A stretch of DNA of 64,000 bases, from positions 8,693,001 to 8,757,000 of the forward strand of contig NC_088308.1 of NCBI RefSeq assembly GCF_910592395.1, written 5' to 3'. Numbering within the stretch: position 1 is the stretch's first letter; the number at the start of each line of letters is the position of its first letter. The stretch comes from Lineus longissimus. Taxonomy: Eukaryota; Nemertea; Pilidiophora; Heteronemertea; Lineidae. Below are positions 48,531 to 60,500 of this stretch, piece after piece. Made by a program: the position numbers and the translations under genes. The notes beneath the pieces are model-generated. The model did no database searches. It was not told the origin of the DNA and saw only the letters and a list, made by a program, of their open reading frames with translations.

Positions 48531-48865
48531 GAAGACGTTATTCTTATGAGAGGAAGCTGCTGTTCACCACAAGACATTTGTGTTACGATAGGGTTAAATT
48601 TATTCGGGGAAATTTAGTTGTATTTAAAGGAGCGAAAAAGTGCTACATCATGAATGCTAATAATGGGCATGACGCTGGCTCATATTCTCTAGAATTACCT
48701 CAATCAGACGACGAGTTGCTCTCTTTAAATGAGATAACAGTACAGGGCAATGCAAAAGAAGCATTTGTGATGTACTACATTCGGCGAAATAGGAGAAAGC
48801 TTTTGGTATTCGGACGTTACAACATCGTTAGAATAAAACACAGACATGACAGAGTAAATACATTT
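48531..48865 (+). pseudogene. Truncated copy of an unrecognised gene, paralogous to 54,657-55,598
   Basis: An open frame follows a good acceptor (tatttttccgcag) at 48,530 and encodes a basic, beta-rich peptide: Y-E-R-K-L-L-F, N-L-V-V-F-K-G-A-K-K-C-Y-I-M-N, then N-E-I-T-V-Q-G and L-L-V-F-G-R-Y. It aligns to the second half of the minus-strand gene at 54.7 kb (Y-E-K-R-R-V-L-F, R-I-V-F-V-L-S-G-G-K-M-L-V-M-K, R-V-S-G-K-S-Q-F-V-I). The frame is cut by the 3' tail of the LINE at 48,866, and the stop lies in that tail. The N-terminal half was not found upstream. The function is unknown. It may be an exon of a gene now broken by the insertion. Confidence 0.55.
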
Positions 48866-49975
48866 GATAGATAGATAGATAGAATTAGCATTTCTATAGC
48901 GCCCCATATCACTGTCGCAATGTTCTGTGGCGCTCCCCACCTAGTTTGAATCACACCCCGAAATAGTCTCGAAATAGAAATGTCTTTAGAGAACTTTTGA
49001 ATGTGGCCAATGAGGTCTCTTGTCGCAGTGTGGCGTCCAAAGTGTTCCACATTTGGGGAGCAAGAATCTCGAATGCTCTCCCACCAAACGTTTTGAGTCT
49101 ATATGTTGGCTGAGTTATAATATCCTGCGACCCTGATCTTAGTGGCCGGGTTGGCACGTAGGGAGTGATGAGGCTGCAAAGGTACCCGGGGGCTGTGCCA
49201 TGTATCGCTCCGTAGACCAGGACCAACAACTTGTAAATCATTCTTTGCTCCACCGGCAGCCAGTGCAATTCCTTCAGGACAGACGTGATGTGATCAGAGC
49301 GCCTAGTTCTGGTAACAAGTCTGGCTGCACGGTTTTGGACAAGTTGAAGTCTGGCCACGGATGACTGACTGCAGCCAGCAAGGCTGCTATTACAGTAGTC
49401 GAGGCGAGAAAGGACCATCGCCCGAGTCAGGCACCCAGCAGCTTCATCAGTCAACTCTTTTCTTACTCTGCCAATGTTGCGCAGGTGATAAGAACACACA
49501 CGGACGATGTTGCTCACATGGGCGTCCATAGAGAGGGATGAGTCAAAAAGCACACCTAGATTTCTAATAGGAACATTTGAGACACTAATCCCAGTTCCCG
49601 CGACATCGATTGAATGCATGTCCAGTGACCTGAGCGACTGCGGGGTGCCAAACAGGAGGACTTCAGTCTTATCTGGATTTCCTTTCAGCTTGTTATCGGC
49701 AAGCCACTGGTGAATGATTGCCAGTTTCTCACTCAGCTCCTTCACCTGATGAGGGATAGCAGATCTGTCGCGCAAGGCAGTAATGGCCCTGTAGACCTGT
49801 GTGTCATCCGCAAATCCATGCCTTTGAATGTCACATCCTCTAAGCAGTTCTCCGAGTGGTAGAATGTAAACGAGGAAAAGAATCGGTCCAAGGACCGATC
49901 CTTGAGGGACACCAAAGCAAAGTGGTTTCGCAGTCGATAGTTTCCCGTTTATTACCACACTTTGACCACTTGATG
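48866..49975 (-). mobile_element. CR1-like LINE, 5'-truncated, RT C-terminal half open
   Basis: The minus strand is open for 335 codons or more from the truncation point to 48,951: [21 protein letters not shown] (the catalytic motif, FADD), [23 protein letters not shown], and a tail with F-G-G-R-A-F and W-N-T-L. The 3' UTR is short and ends in a (TATC/GATA)n tail at 48,866-48,885. Lack of frameshifts suggests a younger insertion than the other LINEs here. It lacks endonuclease and ORF1, so it is not autonomous. Confidence 0.88.
48951..49958 (-). CDS. Reverse transcriptase C-terminal fragment of the CR1-like LINE
   Basis: Coding part of the element at 48,866-49,975. The listed end is the first convenient codon (GTG); the frame extends a few codons further upstream (S-S-G-Q-S-V) to the truncation point, and no native start is present. 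It holds RT motifs from the GVPQG block through FADD to the thumb region and C-terminus. It belongs to the same clade as the element at 3597-4498, which ends in a similar R-Y-R-L-E-T-Y-G-G-R motif. Confidence 0.85.
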   Translation of the reverse strand: MVINGKLSTAKPLCFGVPQGSVLGPILFLVYILPLGELLRGCDIQRHGFADDTQVYRAITALRDRSAIPHQVKELSEKLAIIHQWLADNKLKGNPDKTEVLLFGTPQSLRSLDMHSIDVAGTGISVSNVPIRNLGVLFDSSLSMDAHVSNIVRVCSYHLRNIGRVRKELTDEAAGCLTRAMVLSRLDYCNSSLAGCSQSSVARLQLVQNRAARLVTRTRRSDHITSVLKELHWLPVEQRMIYKLLVLVYGAIHGTAPGYLCSLITPYVPTRPLRSGSQDIITQPTYRLKTFGGRAFEILAPQMWNTLDATLRQETSLATFKSSLKTFLFRDYFGV

Positions 49976-52018
49976 AAAAACGGAACAGAGTTGAATGTGT
50001 TCAATGCTGATCCAAAACTAAAGAGAAACCTTTTGAGGCACTCGGAATTCAGGAATACCAGATGACTCGGAATCTGGACATGGCACAGAATACCCGGAGT
50101 TCAGGATTATGATTCCCCGGGGTAAGCCTAGGAGTCAACCAGCCTTTGTGGTCACTCACACATCCACTCGAGATAACATGTACCAAATCGGGAGCTGAAA
50201 TCTCATTATATGTATTGTGAAAAATATAAAAACTTCTACATGTTCTATTATGGGTTGCATTTTTTGGGTCGCCCTGTAGGAAATATTTTTTCGTTAGATT
50301 TTGAATACAATTTAAACGCGACAAACCTGCTTATCTCTCGAGCCTTTCTCAACATATAAAAGTGCATGTCGCCGAGGGGATTCATCTTACAAAGGAGATG
50401 CATGTAGTTGAAAGACTCTCATCGAGTAAAAATCCAGTTTCCGGCTCGTCGAAGGGAGAGTCCCGGCCTTTATAGAAATTCGATAGACTCAGACCAAAAG
50501 ACATCCGATTTTATATAATCCACCGATAGGAAAAAAGCACTTTTCTCAGAAAGATGAAGATTACTAATAGCATCCCCAGGCCAGCGGCCACCTGATCCCC
50601 AGACGTCAAAGACATTCTAACTCGAAGCCCCCACATCGCGGTCCGATTTCTTTATAACTAGCACAAGATCAAATTATGCACTGAGTCTCTGGCAAACAGT
50701 GAAGGCGTTGTTGATCTCTTACATATACTTTCATGCTAGATCGTCTTCGGTTGGCCAGAAAAAACCTGCATCGTACTCGAGCTATAACCTAAACATCACT
50801 ATAAAGACAAGTCCCCAGAATACGTTGAGAATTCAGACATACAATGCAGAATAACAGGAATATTGTTTTAGCATAGCTCTTTAAATACATTTATAAAGAT
50901 AGATTTTAATGGCTGAAATATTGTATCCCTGAGCGCAAAAATGAAATAAAGCCGTAAAGATACCAAATCCTCCAAATCGCCGATTCTAACTAAAAGTTTT
51001 TATTTATATCCATCATTGGTGTCAGCATCAGCGGAATAGTACTTATACAGTGCATGCACTTTACATGTAGCTCAAAGTCACGTCATGATGGCGCTAAAGA
51101 AGGCTACCTAACCCCGTTTAAATTTAAGGTGCCGCCAACTTGAGAATGAAATTGGTTCTTTGATTGCTATAATTTCCGTGAAATGACGTTAAAGTATACC
51201 CCTGTGGTGGTCGATAAATTAGTGTCAATTCCGATTTCGTGTTACCATGTTTCCGCTCAGCCTTTTTGAAAAGGAATAGGATGAAAGATGCCGCGATTCT
51301 CACGTAACTTTGTCAACTGTTTATTATTTTAGTAGAAATTCTTTTTGGGCAGAGACTTGGTATGCATCGGCGACAGGAGTGTGGCGTTGTTTAGGTGTAC
51401 GCCGTTCGTGTTTACTGGTGATTCAGGAAAATCTAAATGCAGTTATGCACAATGCTACAGGGCAGTTATAGCGCATACGAATTTGATAAGGCTTCTTGTT
51501 CTTTGAAGTATATTTATATCCGCCTTCACAAAGGCATTGATGAACCTTATATTCAGGGCGTATTTGCACAATTGGAAATTTTCAAATTTTCAAATTCAAA
51601 TTCAAAATTTCAAATTTAAAAAAATGGCGTAGACCTTTAAAACCTTATACTGAAATGTAAAGTTGTGATCAGTACATGGTTGTGATGGGTGAAAGTGGGA
51701 GTTAATAATTAAATATTGGATGGATTCTAAATAGGAATATGCCTCTTAAAGACATATATTTTCTAAAACTATAAATGCTTGTCGCTAGCCAGTTAGCACG
51801 ATTGAACTTTAGTAGGCCCAAATAACGGTGCATACGCTGGTCGTGTGCATGTACATGTACATGTCCGTACATGTTAGTTGCAATGCAATTTTATTCCCGA
51901 TGTTCTAAAGCTAGTTCAACCACCCCGTATCTTTTATGATATGACCCGCTTTGATAACAAAGTGGCGATGTCCTTGTCAAGACAACCTCTTCCTCTAGTG
52001 ATGACTGGGGTCAACGTG
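49976..52018. other. Gene-poor region
   Basis: No gene is supported; AT-rich unique sequence. Three overlapping TACATGTA-type words lie at 51,848-51,880. Confidence 0.45.
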
Positions 52019-52542
52019 TATGGCTGGCGGGAGTGGACAAATATCTGAATTAAGGGTCGGGATAAATCAGATTTATACCACGACTATATTCATAATAGTA
52101 GACAGCCAATCAGAACCCCGCATTTCATGAATTATGGTGACCATTAAATCTGAATTATACCACGACATAAATGAATCAACCCACGACTATAATCGTTTTA
52201 GACCCACGACTATATTCGTAATAGCAGACAGCCAATCAGAGAGCCGAATTTATGGACGGAAGTGCGATTTATGGACGCCGGAAGTGCGATATATGGACGC
52301 CGGAAGTGCTATTTATGGACGCCGGATGTTAGAGATCCGATGTTTTGATTGGTTGATTTATGGTGCACCACAATTCTGATTTACTTCCGTCCTCCATAAA
52401 TGACACTTCCGTCCACAATTCCTATTTATGCCGCGGCATAATTCACGAAATCCGAGGTTTTGATTGGTCGATTTATGGTGCACCACAATTCCTATTTATG
52501 CCGTGGCATAATTCTGAATTCTGTCCACTCGCGCCAGCCATA
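52019..52542. mobile_element. 524-bp TIR element with internal repeats and 6-bp target duplication
   Basis: Ends read TATGGCTGGCGGGAGTGGAC at the left and its near-perfect complement (gtccactcgcgccagccata) at the right. AACGTG flanks both sides directly (52,013-52,018 and 52,543-52,548), a candidate 6-bp target-site duplication; a TA duplication is the alternative. Inside are a 22-bp minisatellite, two copies of a 45-bp segment (tttgattggt-gatttatggtgc) and a 16-bp perfect palindrome. No coding frame. Confidence 0.75.
52248..52331. repeat. 22-bp minisatellite, about four units
   Basis: Units of atttatggacgccggaagtg plus two bases, the first lacking three bases and the last diverged. It lies inside the TIR element at 52,019-52,542. 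Confidence 0.85.
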
Positions 52543-52548
52543 AACGTG

Positions 52549-54656
52549 AACGTATTCCCCATGCGTCATTACTACGTGAACCATTGAAAAGAACCAATTC
52601 GGCGATGAGGGAGAATGAACAATCGATGAATATCTGGGAGAATCGTCAACACTTTCTTTTTATACGCTATCATAAAGAAAATGTTTGGATGTCCACAGAA
52701 TCCAGCATGCAAAAAAATCCCGTGTCCAGGATCCAGTAAATTGGAACACCCATCTCAAATCATTTCTTGAGCAGCAACGTGGTCGTAGTAGTGGCTACGG
52801 TCATGGCATATTGATCACATGCTAGGCACTGCCACGCTCGTTTGCAACCCTGAGCAGGTTGACTACTTCGTTTTCTTGAATGAGACGTATAATTTAAAAC
52901 CAACATCCTTGTTCGTGGAGGGCCAAAATAAGACCCCATCAAAGTCCATTTGTAGCGTGCAGCTCTTTCTCTGGCGTCAATCCGAAGCTGCATGCCGTCA
53001 AAGTCACCAAACTGGCGGGCTGCTCTGGTACTGAAACGCTTATTGGAGGGGCAATTCTCCCTGGATAACTCATCTATGGATGCGTGAGTAGACGCCGAGG
53101 AAAAAGTAAGAGGAAGAATTTTTTCCCATTCAATTACGTGAATCGATCTTTAGGACGACTTTTTGTTTTTCGTTGGTCATTTTGATTACCATGACCCTTT
53201 CCTGTCAAAAAAGTATATGGCATATTGACTATCGGTTCGATTACTATCGTATAGAAGACGAAATACCGATAATTCGTATATAAGATTTGTTCAATTCAAT
53301 CATTCTCTGGCAACAGGTATCCCTTGGTTCACCTGGTAGCATTACATAACAGAGCCTGACACTGATTTAGAGTATTTATTGTAAAATTTATTATTAACCT
53401 ACACCAGCGGGGGAAGAATAATTGCTATGACGGAAATCGCCGATCGAAGTGCATGTAGACACAATGCAAACACGTCGGCAGTCGAGCTAACAACCAATGA
53501 AATGTGTTCTTGGATAGCTGTGCTGCAACGTTTGATTGCGGCGCTCTGATTGGGCGCTTTTTTCTACCGCTACGATCCGTCTGAACGGTATGGATTCCAC
53601 AAGGGGTCTGAAATATTGAAAGGCGGAGTATATTGAAAGCCACTGGTTATGTCAGGATGCTTATTGGTTGAATAGCAGGCACTCGTCATGTTGTCATGTC
53701 TCAGTAGCAGGTCGCAGCCACTTCAATCACTCGTTTGCGCAGCGCTTAACGATTTACCAAGGGCATACATATAATTTTCTTAATGAAGCAAGAAAAAATG
53801 TCACGTCAGTTTCTGACTTAAACGAACAACCATCATCATGTTACTTATGTCCAGATTAAGCCATCTGCGTCGAACTGGGACCAAGGGCGTCATCAATTAT
53901 TTAGATGTCTATACGTGACAGCTTAGTTACATGTAACTGTCTTTGCACCTGTTCCGGAGTATCTTGATAAATACCATCAGTTAATGATTGAAGGCAAAGC
54001 ACGATTAAGGTTTCAGCACACTTTATCAAGGCGACCAGAGGTGGTAGGCTTTTAGAAGCAAAGGTTTTTGAGCAACACGAATATATTCAAGCACCTCGTA
54101 GAAGGTTTTTGAGAGAAGGTAAAAGCCCGTTATCAAAAACCTTTAATATATAAGGGTGTTGTTTTTGTCCTGAAAACCCTCTCTATATGGATGACGAACG
54201 TTTTTCAAACCATTATTTTCCAAGAGTGTAAAGGGTTCGTATTTTATTTCATGAAAAGATGAGGGAGTTATGAATATCCAAAGTTAGAGATCAAACTGGC
54301 TACACCTAAAAAGGAGTCTACGGATAATGAGATGCTGATTTTGTGATGTCATACCGTCTGTCCCAATCTTATATAAACAATTTTATTAGCTAATAAACTT
54401 ACTGAACGCACTAAATGCATAAAACTTCATTGCTTCTGGTTTCCTGAATCCTGAATGAAACATACAACATATCTTTTCTCATCGTGTTTATTTTTCAAGG
54501 GTTAAAAGTAACGGCACTTCAAACGCCAAGTTAGGCTCATCAAATTACCCGCTAGTGCGGCTGTTGGGAAGCGGAAGTATCAAGGTGCCAACTCCACCAT
54601 ACCAGCAAAGTTTCCCTAAAGCGGTGACCGCGACACGCTCTATTGCATTCAGGCCT
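52549..54656. other. Gene-poor region
   Basis: No gene is supported apart from MITE copy 3 near 54,018-54,229. Confidence 0.45.
54018..54229. mobile_element. ACACTCTT-ended MITE, copy 3 (left end uncertain)
   Basis: The right end AAGAGTGT (54,222-54,229) and internal AAGGTTTTTGAG and CTTTTAGAAG motifs match the copies at 40,363 and 44,479. The left end is ACACTTT at 54,018 or a diverged end near 54,048. Confidence 0.5.
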
Positions 54657-55598
54657 TCAATGTTGGAATGTCTTCTCATCTGTTACATGGCACCTGTCAC
54701 AAGCCCCATATAATTTAACCATGCTCAGCTGGGTAATACCACGTGGTCGACTATCATCAAATTGTACTAGACCACCGTCCTTGTGGATGACAAACTGGCT
54801 TTTACCTGAGACCCTCACGAAGTCCCTGTTATCGACTTTAGTTACACCTTGGTTAAAATATATTAAATGCTTCATGACCAGCATTTTGCCACCGGAGAGC
54901 ACAAAAACTATTCTGTCGTTTTTCAAATCCAATAATATATCATCTATTAGGTACACGCCCGAAAACAGCACCCTTCGCTTTTCATATTTCATAAATAGTA
55001 GTCTTAGCCGTCACCCACTCAAAGTTATCAGTCCCGACCATCTCGGAGGAGATTCGATAAATTCGCCGTCTTCGGACCCAGCGCTTGCAATCGACCGATC
55101 TTGACCCGTGTCATTGCTATATGGACCCGGTCCATACGACGTCAGCTCCACGACGAAAAATGTGCTTAACTTGACAATTTTCGCAACACAAAGATACTGC
55201 CATGTCTCCTTTTTACCCTCGAAGCATCTTATAAATCCCCTATATTTACAAGATAATTTAGTGGTGCGAAATGTTTTAATCAGTAGTCGATTTTTGCACC
55301 ACGATCGACGCCATCCTGCCACCCCTGTGAATTTTATCTCCCCTTTAACATTTCCCTCGCCATCTATAGCATCAACAGCATCTTGGTACATTCTTGTCAC
55401 AAGTACGTATTCTCCAGACTCCCCAACCACTTTGATATGGAAATGTTTATTGAGAGAGCATGCCAGCTCGATTTTGTTGTTCGTTGCATTCAATCGTAAA
55501 ATGCTGACGATTGAGCCCGTTTTCGTGTAACGGAGTGCTACGAAGGTGGTGTTGTGGGTATGAAAGTAAATTGAGTGATATCCTGATGGAGGTTCCAT
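54657..55598 (-). CDS. Unrecognised single-exon gene with one in-frame TGA
   Basis: From ATG 55,596-55,598 the frame is open for 195 codons. A single TGA at 55,011-55,013 follows, and the same frame then continues, open, for 117 more codons to 54,657. The total of about 312 codons shows a repeating beta-rich pattern (Y-V-L-V-x(7)-V-D-A-I-D-G-E-G-N; Q-F-V-I-H-K-D-G-G-L-V-Q-F-D-D) that recalls propeller blades such as NHL or TolB repeats. This is an inference from pattern only. The part after the TGA is paralogous to 48,531-48,865, so it is genuine coding sequence. The stop context is TGA CGG. Either the stop is a recent mutation, or it is read through, or a sequencing change is present. No signal peptide or membrane segment is evident. 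The function is unknown. Confidence 0.6.
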
Positions 55599-55733
55599 GT
55601 TAAAGACACGTTGTAAAGTGTAAGGATTCCTTCCCTATGAAATATTGATTGGCAAAGATGATAGAAACACCAAACACATAACCTCACCTTCTTTCGGGGG
55701 GGAGGAGAGGGGGGTCACTGGAACTTGTATTGT
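55599..55733. other. Short flank between the unrecognised gene and the TIR element
   Basis: Upstream side of the minus-strand gene; a G-rich run (55,696-55,713) and no clear promoter motif. Confidence 0.4.
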
Positions 55734-56030
55734 TAGGTAGGTTTCGTAAGCCTTACCACAACGTATGTGAGTGCGTTTTACCGACCTTTGCTTTTGAAAA
55801 TACCTTCACCTCACACTTGGTGACCCTTCTGCATACCAAGCGCCCAAGGACCCACACCACTACCCTTGTGACCCTTGTGTCCAGGGTATTGCGCAATCAT
55901 TGACGCTTATTTGAAATCACGATCGGCAATGTTCGGTTATTTCCGTAAATGAATAGAACAGGACTGGGTGCCCAGACAGTTCTTCGTACTTCGCACTTCG
56001 TCGTATGTACGGATTGCGAAACCTGCCTAT
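55734..56030. mobile_element. 297-bp TIR element with TAGGYAGGTTTCGYAA ends
   Basis: The left end TAGGTAGGTTTCGTAA and right end (complement of TAGGCAGGTTTCGCAA) match at 14 of 16 bases in inverted orientation. The element could be flanked by TA. Single heads of the same type occur at 22,711 and 48,163, followed by similar words (CCCTATGAA, CCCTTATGAA). Non-coding. Confidence 0.55.
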
Positions 56031-57245
56031 TATAATATAGACTGGCTCAAAAAATAATGGCCTTACATATACATGTACTATACCATGACTACCGGCAATC
56101 ATATGCAGTGTCCTTAATAGAGAAGGTGTCCTTTGGAGAGGGGTATCCGCTAGGAGAGGTTGTACCTGTTGATGGTCAATATCTCTTGAAGGAAAATTAT
56201 ATATTCTGATTAGGTTCAGTATTCTTCAATTCTGTGAAGCAAACCAGCAGTGCAAACTTACTCCCGACTTCGCTTTACAAAACCAACTGGACCAAGATAT
56301 TTTAGTCGTTTTTTTTATTTTTCTGGGAAGATTCTCATCAACTGGTATTTTCCGTATTGGGCCTCTGGGGGGGGGGGGGCTGAGTGCCGTCGTTGGTTTT
56401 TTATCACCCTGCATGTGTATGGCAGATCATAACACATCCCAACACTGGCAAATAGCAGTAACTCTACATTTTGGTGAAATCCACGTATTTGGCGTTTCGG
56501 GTACTATTTCCTGCACTGACATTATGCTCAGTTTCATAGGTAATTTACAGATATATCATCGATATCAGTAGTAACTCTACCCTATCGCCATTATCATACA
56601 ATGGTAAATGGCAGCATCTCCAAAATGTGGTAGAAAGATGCACTGGAGAGACACTGCCTTCTTTCACCGTATTTTGCTCAGAATCAGTGCCTGTCTTTGA
56701 ACAGTGGAAAATCTGCGTTTTACCATGTAGGCCAATTGTGCACCATGTTTTTCGACTAACTATTTTCCTATCTACTAAGAGTTGAACCGAAATTGGAAAA
56801 CGTCAAACACGTTCAGAAAACTGCAACATTTCGAATATATTCAGGGAATACATAATGTACCTTTCATTCTTTAAACCTTCACTTACCAATTCCGCGCAAT
56901 TTGAGTACAGACGACCAGAAGATCGGCCAGTATTGGAAAATCTGAGTTGAAAGATTGTAAAACTGCTAAGCTGACACAAATTATGTGAACGCTGTCGCAG
57001 TATGTTGAGAGTCGTACATTTTGCCAATATACCACAGATTGCACTGCACTGAAATACCGATGACACGGTAAGCTCTCCAAGGTTTGGTTTACGAACCGAA
57101 ACATCAATTACAGCTTCTCGTCGAAATGAAGAGGAACGTATTGCGTCCATGATGGCCAGTAATCACCGGGGACGCAGGTCTTATAGATTTCTCAATATGG
57201 AAACCGTTGTGTTACGGGTTTCTTCATGGCAAGATAAAAAAATCC

Positions 57246-57530
57246 GTAAGTCCCCATATATTATATATATATATATATGCGCTGTCCGCTTCAACATGAG
57301 AAGATTCACTGATGTCAAATTCGTATATTGTTGACCGAGATCAATCTGACATCAAAGGATTTTCCCGACATGAACTATAGATGTTGCATCTCAACTGAAC
57401 ATATAAGTCACCATATATATGTGCTGTCCGCTTCATTATAAGAAGATCCACTGATGTCAAATTGACATATTGTTGACTGAGGTCAATCTGACATTCAGGA
57501 TCTATAAATTTTGCATCTCAACAAAATGTG
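57246..57530. repeat. Tandem duplication, period about 142 bp
   Basis: Unit 1 (57,246-57,400) and unit 2 (57,401-57,530) share ctgtccgcttc, ttcactgatgtcaaatt, atattgttgac and ttgcatctcaac in order. Unit 1 has an expanded (AT)n run near its start. Confidence 0.82.
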
Positions 57531-60500
57531 TCTATAGCAGTCGCTCATATATCCCCTTAAACCCAGGCACTTACCGACATCCATACCGCGTCTTTCGCCT
57601 ATCTACAGTCTTCCATGGAATATGGAGACAAAATTCCGAACACACCTTAGGCCGTTTTTACCTTGGCTTAAGACAGATCGAGAGGCCAGTCTCAACACGA
57701 GAACATCTTTGTGTAGACGTCGTCTCAATTCCACAAAATGAGGTTAAAACTTTGATCAGTAACTCTGATCAGCTACTTTTTCGAACAACCAGTTCTCATT
57801 TCTAATAACAAGGTGACTGACGTAATATTTACTGCATCGTCTCAAGACGGGGAGCGTAGTCCGATGGCATGAAGATCCCACCAGAACATTGGGAGCAAAT
57901 GTGATCGAGTATACCATTACGCCAGCCAAAGCTGCAAAACTAAAACCAACACATCTGCTAATGGCAGCAACTGCGGCAAAACTTAACATTGCGAATGAGA
58001 AGAAGCAGCCATTCCACGAATTTCTCCTATGCCCTTGGCCTACCTTGATCGGAGGTTCGCACATCAACATCCTAAAGATACCAGGCATACCCAGGATATA
58101 CTGCGTCTTTCGTCTTTCGTCTTTCTACAGGTTGCTGGTCTTCTCGTTATCTGTATCACGCGTTCAAGATTCATATAACTAACCCCGCCATTGCCTCATC
58201 ATCATTAAAGCCCGCAATTGATATTCATTTCAACGTTTGTTTGTTGTTTTTGTACTGATAATCAACTGTCGGAGTCAATTGATTTATGTAATTGATTTTG
58301 CATTTTGGATGCACGGATTTAATAGATACACTGTGACAATAAATAGGAGTTCCGATCCACCGTACATATTATGTAAGAATTTTTGTGAGAACCCGCTATT
58401 TTCGACGCCGTTCTATTTATAGGCCTAGGTGGCGTTTGATGCCTGACCTAACCTACAACAGGAAGAGTGAGGTTAGGGTCCCCGACTAAAAACATAAGAA
58501 AAGCCACCCCAGCCATATATTACAAAGCCTGTTCAGGAATGCAATAGACCGGCGATTTTTGCGTCCGGCGACATTATCTCAGATTATAATAGCGCTACAG
58601 GATATGGGTGATAGGCACGGATTAAGAATGCCAATGACAGTAGCTATTTACCGGACACGCCAATCTCATCAGTATGCGGCTTTATGTCAACTGCACGATT
58701 AGTATTATAGTCTGACCAGTCTGCTAATGGCCTTCACGATACTCAACTTACTGTCTAGCCATGCCGTCTTGACGCATTCTGGATGATCAGTTTCCTTAAA
58801 GGAATCTTTGGATTATTAGAGATATTGCGCACGCTTTCCGACTCAGACTCCGAATTTATCTCCGAGTTCGAACGACAGTTATCTACATGTATACATTCGA
58901 CGTAATTCAATTGACGGACGTATTCACAAGGTATATCGACCCCCAATAAAGCTGTTTCGTGGAGGTAGATTATTTATATAAAGATTTGCCCTGCTGACCC
59001 TTTGATAAGACTGTAGAAGAATGGTAATTTGGGGCTAAATGCGAGCAGGGTTTTTCAAAGACAATATACCGTGTATTGGGCGAGGCCTGAACTCTTCTAA
59101 ACTGCTCGCCGGGTAAGAGGCAAAATAACACAATGTACGACTTACATGCAAATGGGCACGTTAATTCGTTCTTGCCACTCTTTTTATAAGGTATTATAAA
59201 AAGGTATTTGCACAAGGGAATGGTATTAAGTAAAAGGTAAAATCGCCTGGAAAGGTCATGCTACTCGACTCGACTCACTAAGCTTGATGTTTTCCCACTC
59301 AGCCCGTGCACTCAACACATAATTGTTCCTCGACCCGATCAAGAGCTTCGGACTTGCCATTGCAATCCTCCGGTACATGATATGGCTCTATTGTGGATCT
59401 CAAAGAACTTGAATGGAATGAGGCAAAGGATAATCTCAACCTTGATTTCAAAGAAGTTTATAGTTTGTTGTCTAGTTCATACATGTAGACAAAAATACTG
59501 TAGAACAGAAAGTTTTTAACATTCTGCTGCGAAAATCTCTTGCTTTTCAGCTACAAGGTTGCCATTGTTTCCGCAGAGGCATCGCTACATCCAGTTGGAC
59601 TGTGTCGATCTCAGCTTAGTAAATAAAAACATACGAAGCGGTGTTTGAAGCAATTGCATATACATGTACTCTGCTTGTATCATGATTACACCTAACAAAC
59701 GCAAATTACACATCTCTTGAATGACTTTTGGGTACTTAATGCCCATCTTTGTTTAAAAATCAATTAATTAATTTAAAAAACTAAAAATGAAAACAAAACA
59801 AAAAATAAACTTAATAACTCGGAAGAGTGAGCCCTGTGGATTTGAGTATACTATTGGGTATCTTACCGACAGCGCCTATTTACTCAGATCTTTATTTCAA
59901 ATGTCTAGACAGTTTTAAATTTTTAGGAGGTAAAAAGTTGCCTTGATTAGAGAAAATAAACTGCCGCGAATATGCCCACCATTCGGCATTCGCCAAAAGT
60001 TTTGCCGCGAAATATTTTTCTGTTCTACGGTAAACGTATAATAGGAACGCTAACAAGAAATCCCTCCGAACCCCTTCAAATCCCTTCTCGATTGCCTTTG
60101 CCGATATGGCTTCGGAGGCGCGCGATAGAGATGTCGGGGTTTTCTATGTCATCTTTCATCTTTCGGACAGATCCTGGCCAAATGGTCAAGATGACAATGT
60201 CGTATATGTCAAGAAATAAATTGAATGGTCTGCTGTTCGATCGATCATTCTTTGATATACAATCCATCTCTTGGTAGTTACATGTACGCGCAACTTACGC
60301 GAATTTAGGGATAACACATGTGATTTCGACTGTATGAGGGATTTTTGTGGTATGATCCAGGCCTTCGATGTGACTGCTGGAAGTATCACTCCATAGGGGC
60401 ACTAAAAAAGCGCAAGAATCCATTTTTCCGGAATAGCAATTTTCGTTTACAAACTTTTGCGTTTGCTTGAACAATCAGACACGTTCAAAAAAATTGTTTA

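Noticed and set aside
57756-58182. Opposing ORFs of 97 and 110 codons
   Set aside because: Both strands open over the same bases with no family resemblance; neither is supported.
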